Assembly (NCBI GenBank): GCA_900078405.1
Contig: FLTS01000001.1
Coordinates: forward strand, 1,202,626-1,266,625
DNA length: 64,000 nucleotides
Origin: an uncultured Stenotrophomonas sp.
Lineage (GTDB): Bacteria > Pseudomonadota > Gammaproteobacteria > Xanthomonadales > Xanthomonadaceae
Direction: 5' to 3'
Made by a program: the position numbers and the translations under genes. Positions within the stretch are counted from its first letter, which is position 1. Each line of letters opens with the position of its first letter. Positions 16,500 through 26,186 of this stretch are shown here, piece by piece. The notes under the pieces were generated by a model, which worked only from the letters and a program-made list of their open reading frames with translations, searched no databases and was not told the origin of the DNA.

Positions 16500-17724
16500 C
16501 GCAATGACCGATACCCTTCCCGATACAGGCGGCGAACTGCTCGCCGGCCAGCCCGTGCGCATCGTCGAACGCGACGGCGTGACCTACACCCTGCTCGGCA
16601 CCGCGCACATTTCCGTCGCCAGCGTGCAGGCGGTGGAACAGGCCATCGGCAGCGGCCGCTTCGACGCGGTGGCGGTCGAGCTCGACCCGCAACGGCTGCA
16701 GGCCCTGACCGATCCCGATGCGATGGCGCGGCTGGACCTGGTCGAGGTGATCCGCAAGGGCCGCGTGGCCCTGTTCGCCGCCAACCTGGCACTGGCCGCC
16801 TACCAGCGCCGGCTGGCCGAGCAACTGGGCATCGAACCCGGTGCCGAGCTCAAGCGCGCGGTGGCGCTGGCGAAGGAAAACGGCCTGCCGGTACACCTGA
16901 TCGACCGCGACGTCGGCCTGACCTTCCGCCGCGCCTCGCAGCAGCTGGGCTTCTTCGGCAAGCTGAAGCTGGTTGCCGGCCTCGGTGCCGGCCTGTTCTC
17001 GTCGGAGGACGTCGGCGAGGAGGAAATCGAAAAGCTCAAGCAGGGCGACATGCTCGAGTCGAGCTTCGGAGAATTCGCCAGCGAGAGCCCGGCGCTGTAC
17101 GAAACCATCATCGGCGAGCGCGACCGCTACATGGCCACCCGCCTGCGCGAGGAGCACGACGCCGGGCAGTGCAACGTGCTGGCGGTGGTCGGCGCCGGCC
17201 ACCTCGCCGGGCTGGCGCGTCACCTGCAGACCGATACCGAGGCGCCCGGCCCGCTGCGCGCGCAGTTGGAAGCGGTACCGAAGAAGCGCAACATCCCGTG
17301 GATCACCCTGACCATCCTCGCCGTGGTGCTGGCCGGCATCGGTGTCGGCTTCTGGAAGGGCGGGCTGGGCATGGGCACGCACATGCTGGCGATCTGGGCG
17401 TTGTATACCGGCGGACTGGCGGGCCTGGGCGCACTGCTGGCCGGCAGCCACCCGCTGAGCATCCTCACCGCCATTGCGGTGGCGCCATTCAAGCCGTTCC
17501 GCCTGAGCATTCCCACCGGTGCCTTCGCCGCACTGGTGGAGACGCGGCTGCGCAAGCCGGCCTACAACGACTTCCTGCAGCTGCGCGACGATGCGCAGAC
17601 CTTCAAGGGCTGGTATCGCAACCGCGTCACCCGCATCGTGTTGACCTTCATGCTGACCAACATCGGCAGCATGCTCGGCCTGTGGCTGACCGGTTTCACC
17701 GTATACGGCAAGCTCGCCGGCTGA
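16492..17724 (+). CDS. TraB/PrgY family membrane protein
   Basis: A 410-residue protein. The N-terminal TraB domain (about 20-250) contains LLGTAHISVASV, the metal-ligand-like segment found in the TIKI/PrgY/GumN superfamily, plus AVELDPQRL and a late VVGAGHLAGL. About four hydrophobic segments fill the last 150 residues, including WITLTILAVVLAGIGVGFW and IVLTFMLTNIGSMLGLWL. PrgY cuts back pheromone signals in enterococci; the role in proteobacteria is unknown. I chose the ATG at 16492, which overlaps the upstream stop; an ATG at 16504 is equally possible. It is unlikely to belong to polyamine metabolism despite its position. Confidence 0.8.
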   Translation: MNDAMTDTLPDTGGELLAGQPVRIVERDGVTYTLLGTAHISVASVQAVEQAIGSGRFDAVAVELDPQRLQALTDPDAMARLDLVEVIRKGRVALFAANLALAAYQRRLAEQLGIEPGAELKRAVALAKENGLPVHLIDRDVGLTFRRASQQLGFFGKLKLVAGLGAGLFSSEDVGEEEIEKLKQGDMLESSFGEFASESPALYETIIGERDRYMATRLREEHDAGQCNVLAVVGAGHLAGLARHLQTDTEAPGPLRAQLEAVPKKRNIPWITLTILAVVLAGIGVGFWKGGLGMGTHMLAIWALYTGGLAGLGALLAGSHPLSILTAIAVAPFKPFRLSIPTGAFAALVETRLRKPAYNDFLQLRDDAQTFKGWYRNRVTRIVLTFMLTNIGSMLGLWLTGFTVYGKLAG

Positions 17725-17775
17725 AGCTTCTGATCGATGCGTGGGCCCCGTGCCGGAGAACCCGGCACTCGCCAT

Positions 17776-17876
17776 AGGTCGGGGCTACGCCCCCGACGCC
17801 GGGATGCCATGGCGCGCGTCGGGGGCGTAAGCCCCGACCTGCGGCCAAACGAGTGCCGGCCACACTGGCCGGCACT
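17776..17876. repeat. REP cluster: one inverted pair plus one SMAG-like hairpin
   Basis: A pair of palindromes (AGGTCGGGGCTACGCCCCCG at 17776 and its near complement ending at 17840) is followed by the hairpin AGTGCCGGCC-ACACT-GGCCGGCACT at 17852-17876. It fills the gap between the converging TraB and RND genes and could terminate both transcripts. Confidence 0.85.
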
Positions 17877-17887
17877 CCGCACTCTGC

Positions 17888-20800
17888 TCAACTTCCCTGT
17901 GGTTGCCGGCCAGCGGCCGACACCCCCTCTTCCGCCGCCGGCAACCCGCGCGCGCGCCGCACCAGCCGCGTGGTGCCGGTACGCAGGTCGTCGAGGATCG
18001 CGTAGATCGTCGGCAGGAACAGCAGGCTGACCACGGTCGAGAACGCCAGCCCACCGGCGATGGCGCGCGCCATCGGGTGGTAGGGCGGCATACCGTCGGC
18101 GGTCTGCGTGTTCAGCGCGATCGGGACCATCGCCAGGATCGCCGTGCCCATCGTCATCATGATCGGGCGCAGGCGTTCGCGACTGCCCTCCACCAGCGCA
18201 TCGGTGCGGGCCATTCCGCGCCGGCGCAGGTTGTTGATGTGCTCGATCATCACGATGCCGTTGTTCACCACCACCCCCATCAGCACCAGGATGCCGATCA
18301 CCGCCATGATGTTCATCTCGGTACCGGTCAACCAGAACAGCCAGTACACGCCGAAGATCGAGAACAGCACGCAGGACATGATCGCCGCCGGGAACAGCAG
18401 CGACTCGAACACCGCGGCCATGATCACCAGCATCAGGATCAGCGCGATGAAGATGCTGTTCACCATCTGCTGCATGCCGTCGAAGTTGATGTTGAAGCTG
18501 CCGCCGGCAAAGGTGTAGCCGTAGCCCGGCGGGAACTGCACATTGTCCAGTGCGGTCTCGATGGACTTGCGCGCCGCGTCCATCGGCACGTCCTTGGCCA
18601 GCCCGGCCTCCACCCGCAGCATGGTCTGCCGGTTCAGGCGCTGGATCGCATTGGCCGCCGGGTTGACGCTCACGTCCACCATTGCCAGCAGCGGCACCTC
18701 CTTGCCGCTGGCGGTGCGCACCATGAACGAGGACAGGTCCTCGACGCCGTAGTTCTCCGAGCCGGCGAAGCGCACGTTGACCGGGATCTCGACGTCTTCG
18801 CGATGGAAGTCGCGCAGCGAGGAGCCGCGCAGCGCCATGCCGACGAACTGCGCCACCTGTTGCGCGCTGAAGCCATAGGCCGCGGCGCGCTCGCGGTTCA
18901 CCCGCACCGCCAGCTCGGTGTTGGCATCGCCGGTATCCACGCGCACGTCGCGCAGCTTCGGGTCGCGTGCCAGCATCGGCACGATGTCCTCGGCCAGTTC
19001 CTTCAGGGTCTGGGTCGAGTCGCCGACCAGGCTGAAGCGGATGCCCTGCCCCTCGCTGCCCATGCCGCCGGGCCAGCCGATGCCGATCTTGGCGCGCGCC
19101 GACTGCGGCAGCCCCTTGCGCACCTCCTCCTCGATCTTCTTGCTCAGCTCGCGGTCGTCGATGTCCAGGAACAGGCGGGTCTGCGCCCAACCCTGCTCGC
19201 TGTAGCGGCTGTATACCCGCTCGATGTGGAATTCCTTGCGCCTGGCGTTGACGAATTCCTCCACCCGCGCCACTTCCCTGCCCATTTCTTCCTTGGAATA
19301 GGCACCGCGCCACTGGTAGAAGATGTTGATCTCGCTCGGATCGCTCTCATCGCCGCCACCTTGCGTGTGGGTCATCGGAAACAGGCTGGCCAGCGAGATG
19401 GCGAGGATGCCGGCCACCGCCCAGCCGCGGTGCTGCAGGGTCCAGCGCAGCGCGCGCGCATAACGCTCCTGCAGGCCGCTGATGAACGGCGACTTCAGCG
19501 CCGGCGGCGTGCGCATGCGCGCCGACAGCATCGGGATCAGGCTCACCGCCACCAGCCACGAGGCCAGCAGCGACACCGAGATGGTCACCGCCAGCTGCGA
19601 CAGGTAGATGGTGATGATGTTCTTCTCGCCGAACATCATCGGCAGGAACACCACGCAGTGGCACAGGGTGCCGGCCGACAGCGCGATGGCGACGTGGCGG
19701 GTGCCGATGATGGAGGCCAGCGACGGCTGGTCCGGCCCATACGGCCCTTGGGCCGGATGACGGGCAAGGCTCTCCCGTTCCTGGTAGATGCTCTCCACCA
19801 CCACCACGGCGTTGTCCACCAGCATGCCCACCGCCAGCAGCAGCCCCATCATCGAGATGATGTTCAGGGTGATGCCGGCGAAGTACATGAAGCCCAGGGT
19901 CATGATGAAGCAGATCGGGATCGCCAGCGACACCATCAGCGTCGACGGCCAGTGGCGCAGGAAGGCGTACAGCACGATCACCGACAGCAGCAGGCCGATC
20001 GCACCGGCCTCGGCCAACGCCAGCAGCGAGCTGATCACCGCCTGGCCCTGGTCGTCGGTGACCTCGATGCCGATGCCGCGCATCGCCGGGTCGTCCTTCA
20101 GCACCTCGACCTCGGCGCGCACCGCGCGCGACAGGTCGACCAGGTTGGCCGCGCGCTCCTTGTAGATGTCCACGCCGACGCTGGGCTTGCCCTCCATCTG
20201 CCGCACATAGCTCATGCGCTGCGGCTTCAGGCCGACTTCGGCGATGTCCGACAGCCGCGTACCGCGCTGGTCGATGGGCAGGTCACGCAACGACTGCAGC
20301 TCCAGCAGCTCGCCGCGCGGCTGCACCCGCAGGCGCCGGCCGGCCTCGGTGATCTGCCCGGCCGATACCGAGAAGTTCGCCGCCTGCAGCTTCTGCACCA
20401 GCTCGTTGAGCGCCACGCCGTGGGCACTGAGCCGGTCTTTGTCCAGCGCCACCAGCACTTCCTGCTTGGCCACGCCTTCCACTTCCACGCGCGCCACGCC
20501 GGGCAGCCGTTCCAGCCGCTGCTTGATGGTGCGCTCGATCATGTCCGCGCGCGCGGTCAGGTCCTCCTGGCTGTTCAGGCGCAGGCTGATCGCTTCCTGG
20601 TCACTGGTGCTCCAGCGCTGCACGTAATAGCGGCGGAAGTCGTCCGGCAACTGGTCGCGCACCGCATCGATGCGCTCGCGCGCTTCCGATGCGGCCATCG
20701 CGATGTCGCGGCCCCAGTCGCTGAACTCGACCTGGATCTGCCCGCCCTCGGCATTGGCACGCGCATTCATCGACTTGATGCCGGGCATCGTGGCGATGGC

Positions 20801-21007
20801 CTCTTCCACCGGCCGCAGCAGGTTGCGCTCCACCTCCTCCGGGGTCGAGCCGGGATACGGCAGCGACACGAAGAAGAACGGGATGGTGGCCTCCGGCTCG
20901 GCCTCCAGCGGCAGCCGGAACGCGGCGATCAGGCCGATCGCCACCATCGACACGAACAGCATGATGGTGGTGACGGGACGACGGATGGACAGCTCGGTGA
21001 TGTTCAT
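17888..21007 (-). CDS. RND efflux permease, second subunit gene of the operon
   Basis: A 1039-residue inner-membrane pump of the HAE1/AcrB superfamily with twelve expected membrane helices and two large periplasmic loops. It starts MNITELSIRRPVTTIML, a typical RND N-terminus. In helix 4 the AcrB Asp pair is Asp-Asn (D398-N399 in GMLVDNAVVVVE), and in helix 10 the usual Lys is missing (GVVVNNGIVMIE), so the proton relay differs from AcrB and from its neighbour. It begins 5 nt after the first RND gene ends. One adaptor serves both pumps, as in MdtABC; a mixed trimer is possible. No outer-membrane channel gene is present. Confidence 0.9.
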   Translation of the reverse strand: MNITELSIRRPVTTIMLFVSMVAIGLIAAFRLPLEAEPEATIPFFFVSLPYPGSTPEEVERNLLRPVEEAIATMPGIKSMNARANAEGGQIQVEFSDWGRDIAMAASEARERIDAVRDQLPDDFRRYYVQRWSTSDQEAISLRLNSQEDLTARADMIERTIKQRLERLPGVARVEVEGVAKQEVLVALDKDRLSAHGVALNELVQKLQAANFSVSAGQITEAGRRLRVQPRGELLELQSLRDLPIDQRGTRLSDIAEVGLKPQRMSYVRQMEGKPSVGVDIYKERAANLVDLSRAVRAEVEVLKDDPAMRGIGIEVTDDQGQAVISSLLALAEAGAIGLLLSVIVLYAFLRHWPSTLMVSLAIPICFIMTLGFMYFAGITLNIISMMGLLLAVGMLVDNAVVVVESIYQERESLARHPAQGPYGPDQPSLASIIGTRHVAIALSAGTLCHCVVFLPMMFGEKNIITIYLSQLAVTISVSLLASWLVAVSLIPMLSARMRTPPALKSPFISGLQERYARALRWTLQHRGWAVAGILAISLASLFPMTHTQGGGDESDPSEINIFYQWRGAYSKEEMGREVARVEEFVNARRKEFHIERVYSRYSEQGWAQTRLFLDIDDRELSKKIEEEVRKGLPQSARAKIGIGWPGGMGSEGQGIRFSLVGDSTQTLKELAEDIVPMLARDPKLRDVRVDTGDANTELAVRVNRERAAAYGFSAQQVAQFVGMALRGSSLRDFHREDVEIPVNVRFAGSENYGVEDLSSFMVRTASGKEVPLLAMVDVSVNPAANAIQRLNRQTMLRVEAGLAKDVPMDAARKSIETALDNVQFPPGYGYTFAGGSFNINFDGMQQMVNSIFIALILMLVIMAAVFESLLFPAAIMSCVLFSIFGVYWLFWLTGTEMNIMAVIGILVLMGVVVNNGIVMIEHINNLRRRGMARTDALVEGSRERLRPIMMTMGTAILAMVPIALNTQTADGMPPYHPMARAIAGGLAFSTVVSLLFLPTIYAILDDLRTGTTRLVRRARGLPAAEEGVSAAGRQPQGS

Positions 21008-21012
21008 CCGTT

Positions 21013-24000
21013 TCAGCCCTTCAATCCGCCGTCGCCGACCGCGTCCTGCTCATGCGCCAGCACCTGCTCGACCTGTTCGGCCTGCTGCCGCGCGCGGCGG
21101 CCGCGCTCGGCGTAGTACTCGTCCGGCTTGCGGTCCAGCAGGTCGTACACCACCGGGATCACCAGCAGGGTCAGCATCGTCGAGACCAGCAGGCCGCCGA
21201 TCACGGTGATCGCCATCGGCGAGCGCACCTCCGCGCCCTGGCCGAAGGCCAGCGCCAGCGGCAGGAAGCCGAACACCGCGCACAGCGTGGTCATCATGAT
21301 CGGGCGCAGGCGCGAGCGCGCACCCTCCACCAGCGCGGTGCGCTTGGCCACGCCTTCCTCGCGCAGCTGGTTGACCTTGTCGATCAGGATGATGGCGTTC
21401 TTCACCACCAGCCCGACCAGCAATATCAGGCCGATGAACACCACCACCGACACCGGCGAGCGCGCCAGCAACAGCGCCGCCACAGCGCCAACCAGCGCCA
21501 GCGGGATGGTGAACAGGATCACGAACGGATGCAGCAGCGATTCGAACTGCGAGGCCATCACCAGGTAGACCAGGAAGATCGCCAGCCCGAAGGCGAACAG
21601 CAGCGAGCGGATCGACTCGCCCAGCTCCTCGCCCTGGCCGCCGATGTGCATGCCGACGTCGGTACCCAGCGGGTCCGCGGCCACCATACCCTGCACCTCG
21701 GTGATCGCCTTGCCCAGGTCGATGTCGCGCAGGTTGGCCGAGACGATGGCGACACGGCGCAGGTCGGCGCGGTGGATCTCGCTCGGGCCGGTGGTGGCGA
21801 CCACCTCGGCCACCGAGGCCAGTTCCACCGGCTTGTTGCCGCTGGGGTTGACGATCAGGCGGCGGATGTCGTCGACCGAGGAGCGCTCCGATTCCTGCAC
21901 GCGCACCAGCACGTCGATCTTGCGGTCGCGGAAGCTGTAGCGGGTGGCCACGTTGCCCTTGACCTTGTTGACCACCGCGTCGGCGATCTGCCGGGTGGTC
22001 AGGCCCAGCGCGGCGGCGCGGTCCTGGTCGAACACGATCTGGATTTCCGGGAAGCCCTGCTCCACCGTCGACTTGACATCGGCGTAGTGCGGGTTCTGCC
22101 GCAGCATGCCGGCGAGCTTGTTGCCGGCCACGCGGATGGCATCGAGCGTGTTGCCCTCGATCTCGATTTCCAGCGGCGGCGACAGCGCGAACAGCTCCGG
22201 CCGCGCGAAATCCACCTGCGCCGCCGGCCATGCCTTCATCGTCTGCCGCAGCTTCTCGGTCAGCTCCGGCTCGCGCGAAGTGTCGTCCATCACCACCGAC
22301 AGCTTGCCGATGTTCTCGCCGCTCTCGGTCGGGCTGGCGTCCAGCCGCGTGCCGGTGCCGGAAACGCCGTACAGCAGGCGCACGCCGGCTTCGTCGGCAT
22401 GCCGGCGCTGCACTTCGCGCACCAGCGCGTCGGTCTGCACCAGCGGCGTGCCCGGCGGCAGCTTGGCGGTCATCTCGAAGCGGTCCTGCGCCAGCTGCGG
22501 GATCAGGTCCACACCCAGCAGCGGCAGCGCCAGCAGGGTCAGCGCGAACGCCAATGCGGCACCGCCGAGCACCGGCCACGGCCGTTTCAGCGCCGCCGGC
22601 AGCAGGTTCAGGTAACCGGCCTCGGCACGGCCATACGGCGCCATCGCGATATCGCTGGCCTTGCGCATCACCGGCCCGACCACCGCGGCAATGCCGCGGA
22701 ACACGCGCACCACCATCCACACCGCGGCGAAGAAGCCATAGCGGAACATCGCGCCGACACCACGGCCGGTAAACGCCAACGGCTTCTGCCAGCGGCTGGC
22801 CGGACGCCACGGCTGGCGCGGCTCCTCGGCCGGGAACTCCAGCGGCGCACGGCCCTTCAGCGAACTCAGCATCGGGATCAGCGTCATCGACACCACCAGC
22901 GACACCGCGATGGCGATCGACACGGTCAGCGCCTGGTCGCGGAACAGCTGCCCGGCGATGCCCTCGACGAATACCAGCGGCAGGAACACCGCGATCGTGG
23001 TCAGGGTCGAGGCGACAACTGCCATGAACACTTCGCGCGTGCCCTTGATCGCCGCTTCGAGGATGCCCATGCCGCGCTCGCGCGCCTTGGCGATGGATTC
23101 GAGCACCACGATCGAATCGTCCACCACCAGGCCGGTCGCCAGCGCCAGGCCGCCCAGCGACATCACGTTCAGGCTCAGGCCGAGCCGGCCCATGAAGAAG
23201 AACGTGGCAATGATCGAGATCGGCAGCGACAGCGAGATGACGAAGGTGCTCCAGCCGTCGCGCAGGAACAGGAAGATGATCAGCACCGACAGTAGGCCGC
23301 CGATCACCGCGTCGATCTTCACGTCCTTGATCGCATGGCGGATGAACACCGACTGGTCCTCCACCACCGTCATCTCGATGTCCCTGGGCATCTGCTTGCG
23401 GATGGTTTCCAGCTTCGCTTCCAGCGCGTCGGCGGTGGACACGGTATTGGCGTCGCCTTCCTTGTAGATCGCCAGTTCCACCGCCTCGTGGCCGGCGCTG
23501 CGGATCACCGCCTCACGCTCCTTGTAGCCCTGGTAGACGTTGGCCACGTCCTTCAGCCGCACCGTGGCGACGCTGGCGCCGCTGCCGTCATTGCGCAGCG
23601 CGGCGATCACGTTCGGGTCGCGGCTGCCGAGGATGGCGGTCATCAACTGCTGGTTTTCACCGGTGGACGACGTACTCGAACCGCCGGCCGTGGTCAGCAG
23701 CATCTCGCGCATCTGCTCGACCGTGGCGAACTGGTTGACCGTGCGCACCAGGTAACGCTGCGAACCTTCTTCCAGACGACCGCCGGACAGGTTGACGTTC
23801 TCCTGTTCCAGGCGCTGGATCACCGTGTCCAGCGACAGGCCCAGCTGCGCCAGCTTGCGCTGGTCGATGTCCACCTGGATCTCGTCCTCCAGGCCGCCGC
23901 CGACCTTGACCGCGGCCACCCCGCTGACCGGTTCGAGCTTGCGCTTGAGGTCGTCGTCGGCATAGCGGCGCAGCTCCATCAGCCGGCGCACCGCATCGGC

Positions 24001-24486
24001 CTCGCTGCCGCCCTCCTGTTTCGAGGACAGCGCCAGCCGCATGATCGGCTGGGTGGACGGATTGAAGCGCAGCAGCACCGGCGGCTTGGCCTCCAGCGGC
24101 AGCTGCAGCGTCTCCATCTTGTCGCGCACGTCCAGCCCGGCCTGCTGCATGTCCGTGCCCCAGGCGAACTCCAGCACCACGTCGCTCTGCCCGGTGCGCG
24201 AGATCGACTTGAGCTTGCGCAGGCCCTTGACGATGCCCAGCGCCTCCTCGGCCGGCTGCGAGATCAGCGTCTCGATTTCCGCCGGCGCCGCGCCCTCGTA
24301 ATCGGTGCGCACGGTGAGCGTCGGATAGCTGAGGTCGGGCAACAACTCGACCTTCAGGCTGGACAGCGAGATCAGGCCGAACAGCACCAGAGTAAGCGTC
24401 ATCATCGCGATGGTGACGCGGCGGCGGGTGGCGAACTCGATCAGGTCGAAGCCACCACCGGAAGCCGATGGTCCGCGCGCACTCAT
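21013..24486 (-). CDS. RND efflux permease, first subunit gene of the operon
   Basis: A 1157-residue RND pump, longer than AcrB (1049). The extra length includes a linker of about 100 residues between helices 6 and 7 with Arg/Trp-rich and hydrophobic stretches (about 545-640). Both Asp residues of helix 4 (D456-D457 in GLVVDDSIVVLE) and the helix-10 Lys (GLVVKNAIILID) are kept, so proton coupling should be canonical. The start overlaps the stop of the adaptor gene by 4 nt (ATGA). Substrates cannot be told from the sequence; multidrug or lipid-like compounds are the usual cargo of the HAE1 class. Confidence 0.92.
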   Translation of the reverse strand: MSARGPSASGGGFDLIEFATRRRVTIAMMTLTLVLFGLISLSSLKVELLPDLSYPTLTVRTDYEGAAPAEIETLISQPAEEALGIVKGLRKLKSISRTGQSDVVLEFAWGTDMQQAGLDVRDKMETLQLPLEAKPPVLLRFNPSTQPIMRLALSSKQEGGSEADAVRRLMELRRYADDDLKRKLEPVSGVAAVKVGGGLEDEIQVDIDQRKLAQLGLSLDTVIQRLEQENVNLSGGRLEEGSQRYLVRTVNQFATVEQMREMLLTTAGGSSTSSTGENQQLMTAILGSRDPNVIAALRNDGSGASVATVRLKDVANVYQGYKEREAVIRSAGHEAVELAIYKEGDANTVSTADALEAKLETIRKQMPRDIEMTVVEDQSVFIRHAIKDVKIDAVIGGLLSVLIIFLFLRDGWSTFVISLSLPISIIATFFFMGRLGLSLNVMSLGGLALATGLVVDDSIVVLESIAKARERGMGILEAAIKGTREVFMAVVASTLTTIAVFLPLVFVEGIAGQLFRDQALTVSIAIAVSLVVSMTLIPMLSSLKGRAPLEFPAEEPRQPWRPASRWQKPLAFTGRGVGAMFRYGFFAAVWMVVRVFRGIAAVVGPVMRKASDIAMAPYGRAEAGYLNLLPAALKRPWPVLGGAALAFALTLLALPLLGVDLIPQLAQDRFEMTAKLPPGTPLVQTDALVREVQRRHADEAGVRLLYGVSGTGTRLDASPTESGENIGKLSVVMDDTSREPELTEKLRQTMKAWPAAQVDFARPELFALSPPLEIEIEGNTLDAIRVAGNKLAGMLRQNPHYADVKSTVEQGFPEIQIVFDQDRAAALGLTTRQIADAVVNKVKGNVATRYSFRDRKIDVLVRVQESERSSVDDIRRLIVNPSGNKPVELASVAEVVATTGPSEIHRADLRRVAIVSANLRDIDLGKAITEVQGMVAADPLGTDVGMHIGGQGEELGESIRSLLFAFGLAIFLVYLVMASQFESLLHPFVILFTIPLALVGAVAALLLARSPVSVVVFIGLILLVGLVVKNAIILIDKVNQLREEGVAKRTALVEGARSRLRPIMMTTLCAVFGFLPLALAFGQGAEVRSPMAITVIGGLLVSTMLTLLVIPVVYDLLDRKPDEYYAERGRRARQQAEQVEQVLAHEQDAVGDGGLKG

Positions 24487-25610
24487 TGCTTGGCCGCCCG
24501 TGTGGCCGCCGCCTCGGTCGCGGCGACCGCCTTCTCCTTGCCGATCACCTGCACCGCGCTGCCCTCGCGCAGCGCCGCCTTGCCGGCCACGACCACTTCA
24601 TCGCCCGGCTGCAGGCCCTCGCGCACCTCGACCCAGCCGGCATCGTCGTAGCCCAGCTTCAACCCGGTGCGCATCGCCTTGCCATCGCGCACCGCGTACA
24701 CCGCCGGCTCGCCGCCGTCTTCCAGCAGTGCCGCACGCGGCACCACCAGTGCATCGGCGCGCTGGTCGTAATTGATGCTCAAGCGACCGAACATGCCCGG
24801 CTGCAGGCCTTCCCCGCCGGAGAACGTGGTCACCACACGGAACGTGCCGGTGCCGGTGTCCACCACCGGCGACACCCGGTCCACCGTGCCGGTGAAACTG
24901 CGGCCCGGCAGCGCATCGGCGGCCAGCTCCACTTTCTGCCCCGGCTTGAGCTTGGCGATCTCGCGCTCGGGCACGTTGAGCGTGGCTTCCAGCCAGCCGC
25001 TGTCGACGATGCGGATGATCGGCGAATTGATCTGCACGAAGTTGCCCGGCTTGATGTCGCGCGAGGCCACCACGCCGGAGATCGGCGCCACCACCGTGGT
25101 GTAGGAAAGTTCCAGCGTCGCCATCCGGTACTGCGCACGGGCGTTTTCCAGGTCGAAGCGCAACTGGTCCACGTCGGCGGCACTGACCAGTTGCTGCTGC
25201 ACCAGTTTCTGCGCGCGCTGGTAGCTGTTTTCCAGCTTGCGCATCTGCGCCTCGCTCTGCGCCACGGCCAGCCGCGCACGGTCCGGGTCCAGCCGCACCA
25301 GCGGCTGCCCGGCCTGCACCGCCTGCCCTTCCTCGACCATCACCGCCAACGCCACGCCGGAGGTCTTGGCGACCACCTGCGACTCGGCGCGCGCTTCCAG
25401 CGAGGCCGTGCCGGTATAGCTGGCAGCAATCGCGCGGTGCGTGGCCTTGGCCACCTCGACCGGTACCGCATCGCTGGCCTGTTGCCCGTCCGGCGCCCCG
25501 GCCTTGGCCGCCTCGCCGCCGGCCTTGCAGCCGCCCAGCAACAGGGTCGTGACGAGGAGCGCGGCAGCGCAGCTTCCGGTGCGGCCGGGCATGGAGAAGA
25601 GTCGAGACAT
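24483..25610 (-). CDS. RND efflux periplasmic adaptor (membrane fusion lipoprotein)
   Basis: A 375-residue adaptor of the HlyD/AcrA type. A lipoprotein signal ends in the lipobox LLGGC (Cys near residue 28). Then come a first barrel half (VVAKTSGVALAVMVEEGQAV), an alpha-helical hairpin (about 105-150, SEAQMRKLENSYQRAQKLV), the lipoyl half (TTVVAPISGVV) and beta-barrel and membrane-proximal domains. It leads the three-gene efflux operon, overlapping the first pump gene by 4 nt. It diverges from the cytochrome genes by 204 nt; no regulator gene is adjacent. Confidence 0.92.
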   Translation of the reverse strand: MSRLFSMPGRTGSCAAALLVTTLLLGGCKAGGEAAKAGAPDGQQASDAVPVEVAKATHRAIAASYTGTASLEARAESQVVAKTSGVALAVMVEEGQAVQAGQPLVRLDPDRARLAVAQSEAQMRKLENSYQRAQKLVQQQLVSAADVDQLRFDLENARAQYRMATLELSYTTVVAPISGVVASRDIKPGNFVQINSPIIRIVDSGWLEATLNVPEREIAKLKPGQKVELAADALPGRSFTGTVDRVSPVVDTGTGTFRVVTTFSGGEGLQPGMFGRLSINYDQRADALVVPRAALLEDGGEPAVYAVRDGKAMRTGLKLGYDDAGWVEVREGLQPGDEVVVAGKAALREGSAVQVIGKEKAVAATEAAATRAAKQ

Positions 25611-25749
25611 CGCGGTTCCCTGTAGATGCTTGGGTAGGTGTTATAGGAAAGTATTGCACCACCCCACACCAACACCATGCGCCAAAGGTCATGCCTGCGT
25701 GACGCACCGCATCATCGATGAACTGTTCCGTAACGGTGAATGCGGGAGC

Positions 25750-25755
25750 TATACT
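25750..25755 (+). promoter_or_regulatory. Candidate -10 box for the cytochrome c genes
   Basis: TATACT lies 59 nt before the first cytochrome ATG in the 204-nt divergent region. A matching -35 is weak (TTCCGT at an 18-nt spacing). The rest of this intergenic stretch shows no clear operator for the divergent efflux operon. Confidence 0.35.
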
Positions 25756-25814
25756 CGGACCGTTCCACGGTTCAGCCAAGGAACCACCAGACCCGTATCC
25801 CGGACAAGGAAACC

Positions 25815-26177
25815 ATGCGCCCGCAGCCGCTCGCCGCTTGTCTTGCTCTGGCCCTCGCCCTGCCCTTCGGGGCCGCCGCGCAGGCCGAACCGCCGCCCGA
25901 ACCCGCCGTCACGCCGGCCGCCACCACCGGCAACGCCGAAGCCGGCAGGGTGCTGGCCTACACCTGCCAGGGCTGCCACGGCATCACCGGCTACAAGAAC
26001 GCCTATCCCAGCTACCGGGTGCCGAAGATCGGCGGCCAGTCGGCCCAATACCTGACCCAGGCGCTGACCGAATACCGCGAGGGCAAGCGCAAGCACCCGA
26101 CCATGCAGGCGCAATCGATGAGCTTCGGCACGCAGGACATCGCCGATCTCGCCGCCTACCTCTCCACCATCAAGTAA
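25815..26177 (+). CDS. Periplasmic class I c-type cytochrome
   Basis: A 120-residue exported haem protein. A signal peptide covers about residues 1-23, followed by a Pro/Ala-rich spacer. The haem-binding CQGCH is at residues 51-55 and a likely distal Met ligand lies in HPTMQAQSM (about 95-102). The C-terminal helix QDIADLAAYLS is typical of cytochrome c4/c553 halves. It starts at the ATG at 25815, since the upstream in-frame part overlaps the promoter. A second cytochrome gene follows 9 nt later; both probably carry electrons to a terminal oxidase or peroxidase. Confidence 0.88.
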   Translation: MRPQPLAACLALALALPFGAAAQAEPPPEPAVTPAATTGNAEAGRVLAYTCQGCHGITGYKNAYPSYRVPKIGGQSAQYLTQALTEYREGKRKHPTMQAQSMSFGTQDIADLAAYLSTIK

Positions 26178-26186
26178 GCGCCGCTC

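Noticed and set aside
17903..21115. Very long open frame (about 1070 codons) on the plus strand
   Set aside because: It is the antisense of the RND pump gene. High GC leaves the opposite strand open; its composition (His, Arg, Gln, Asp-rich) has no domain.
21052..23295. 747-codon open frame opposite the first RND gene
   Set aside because: Antisense shadow with the same His/Arg/Gln bias as other shadows.
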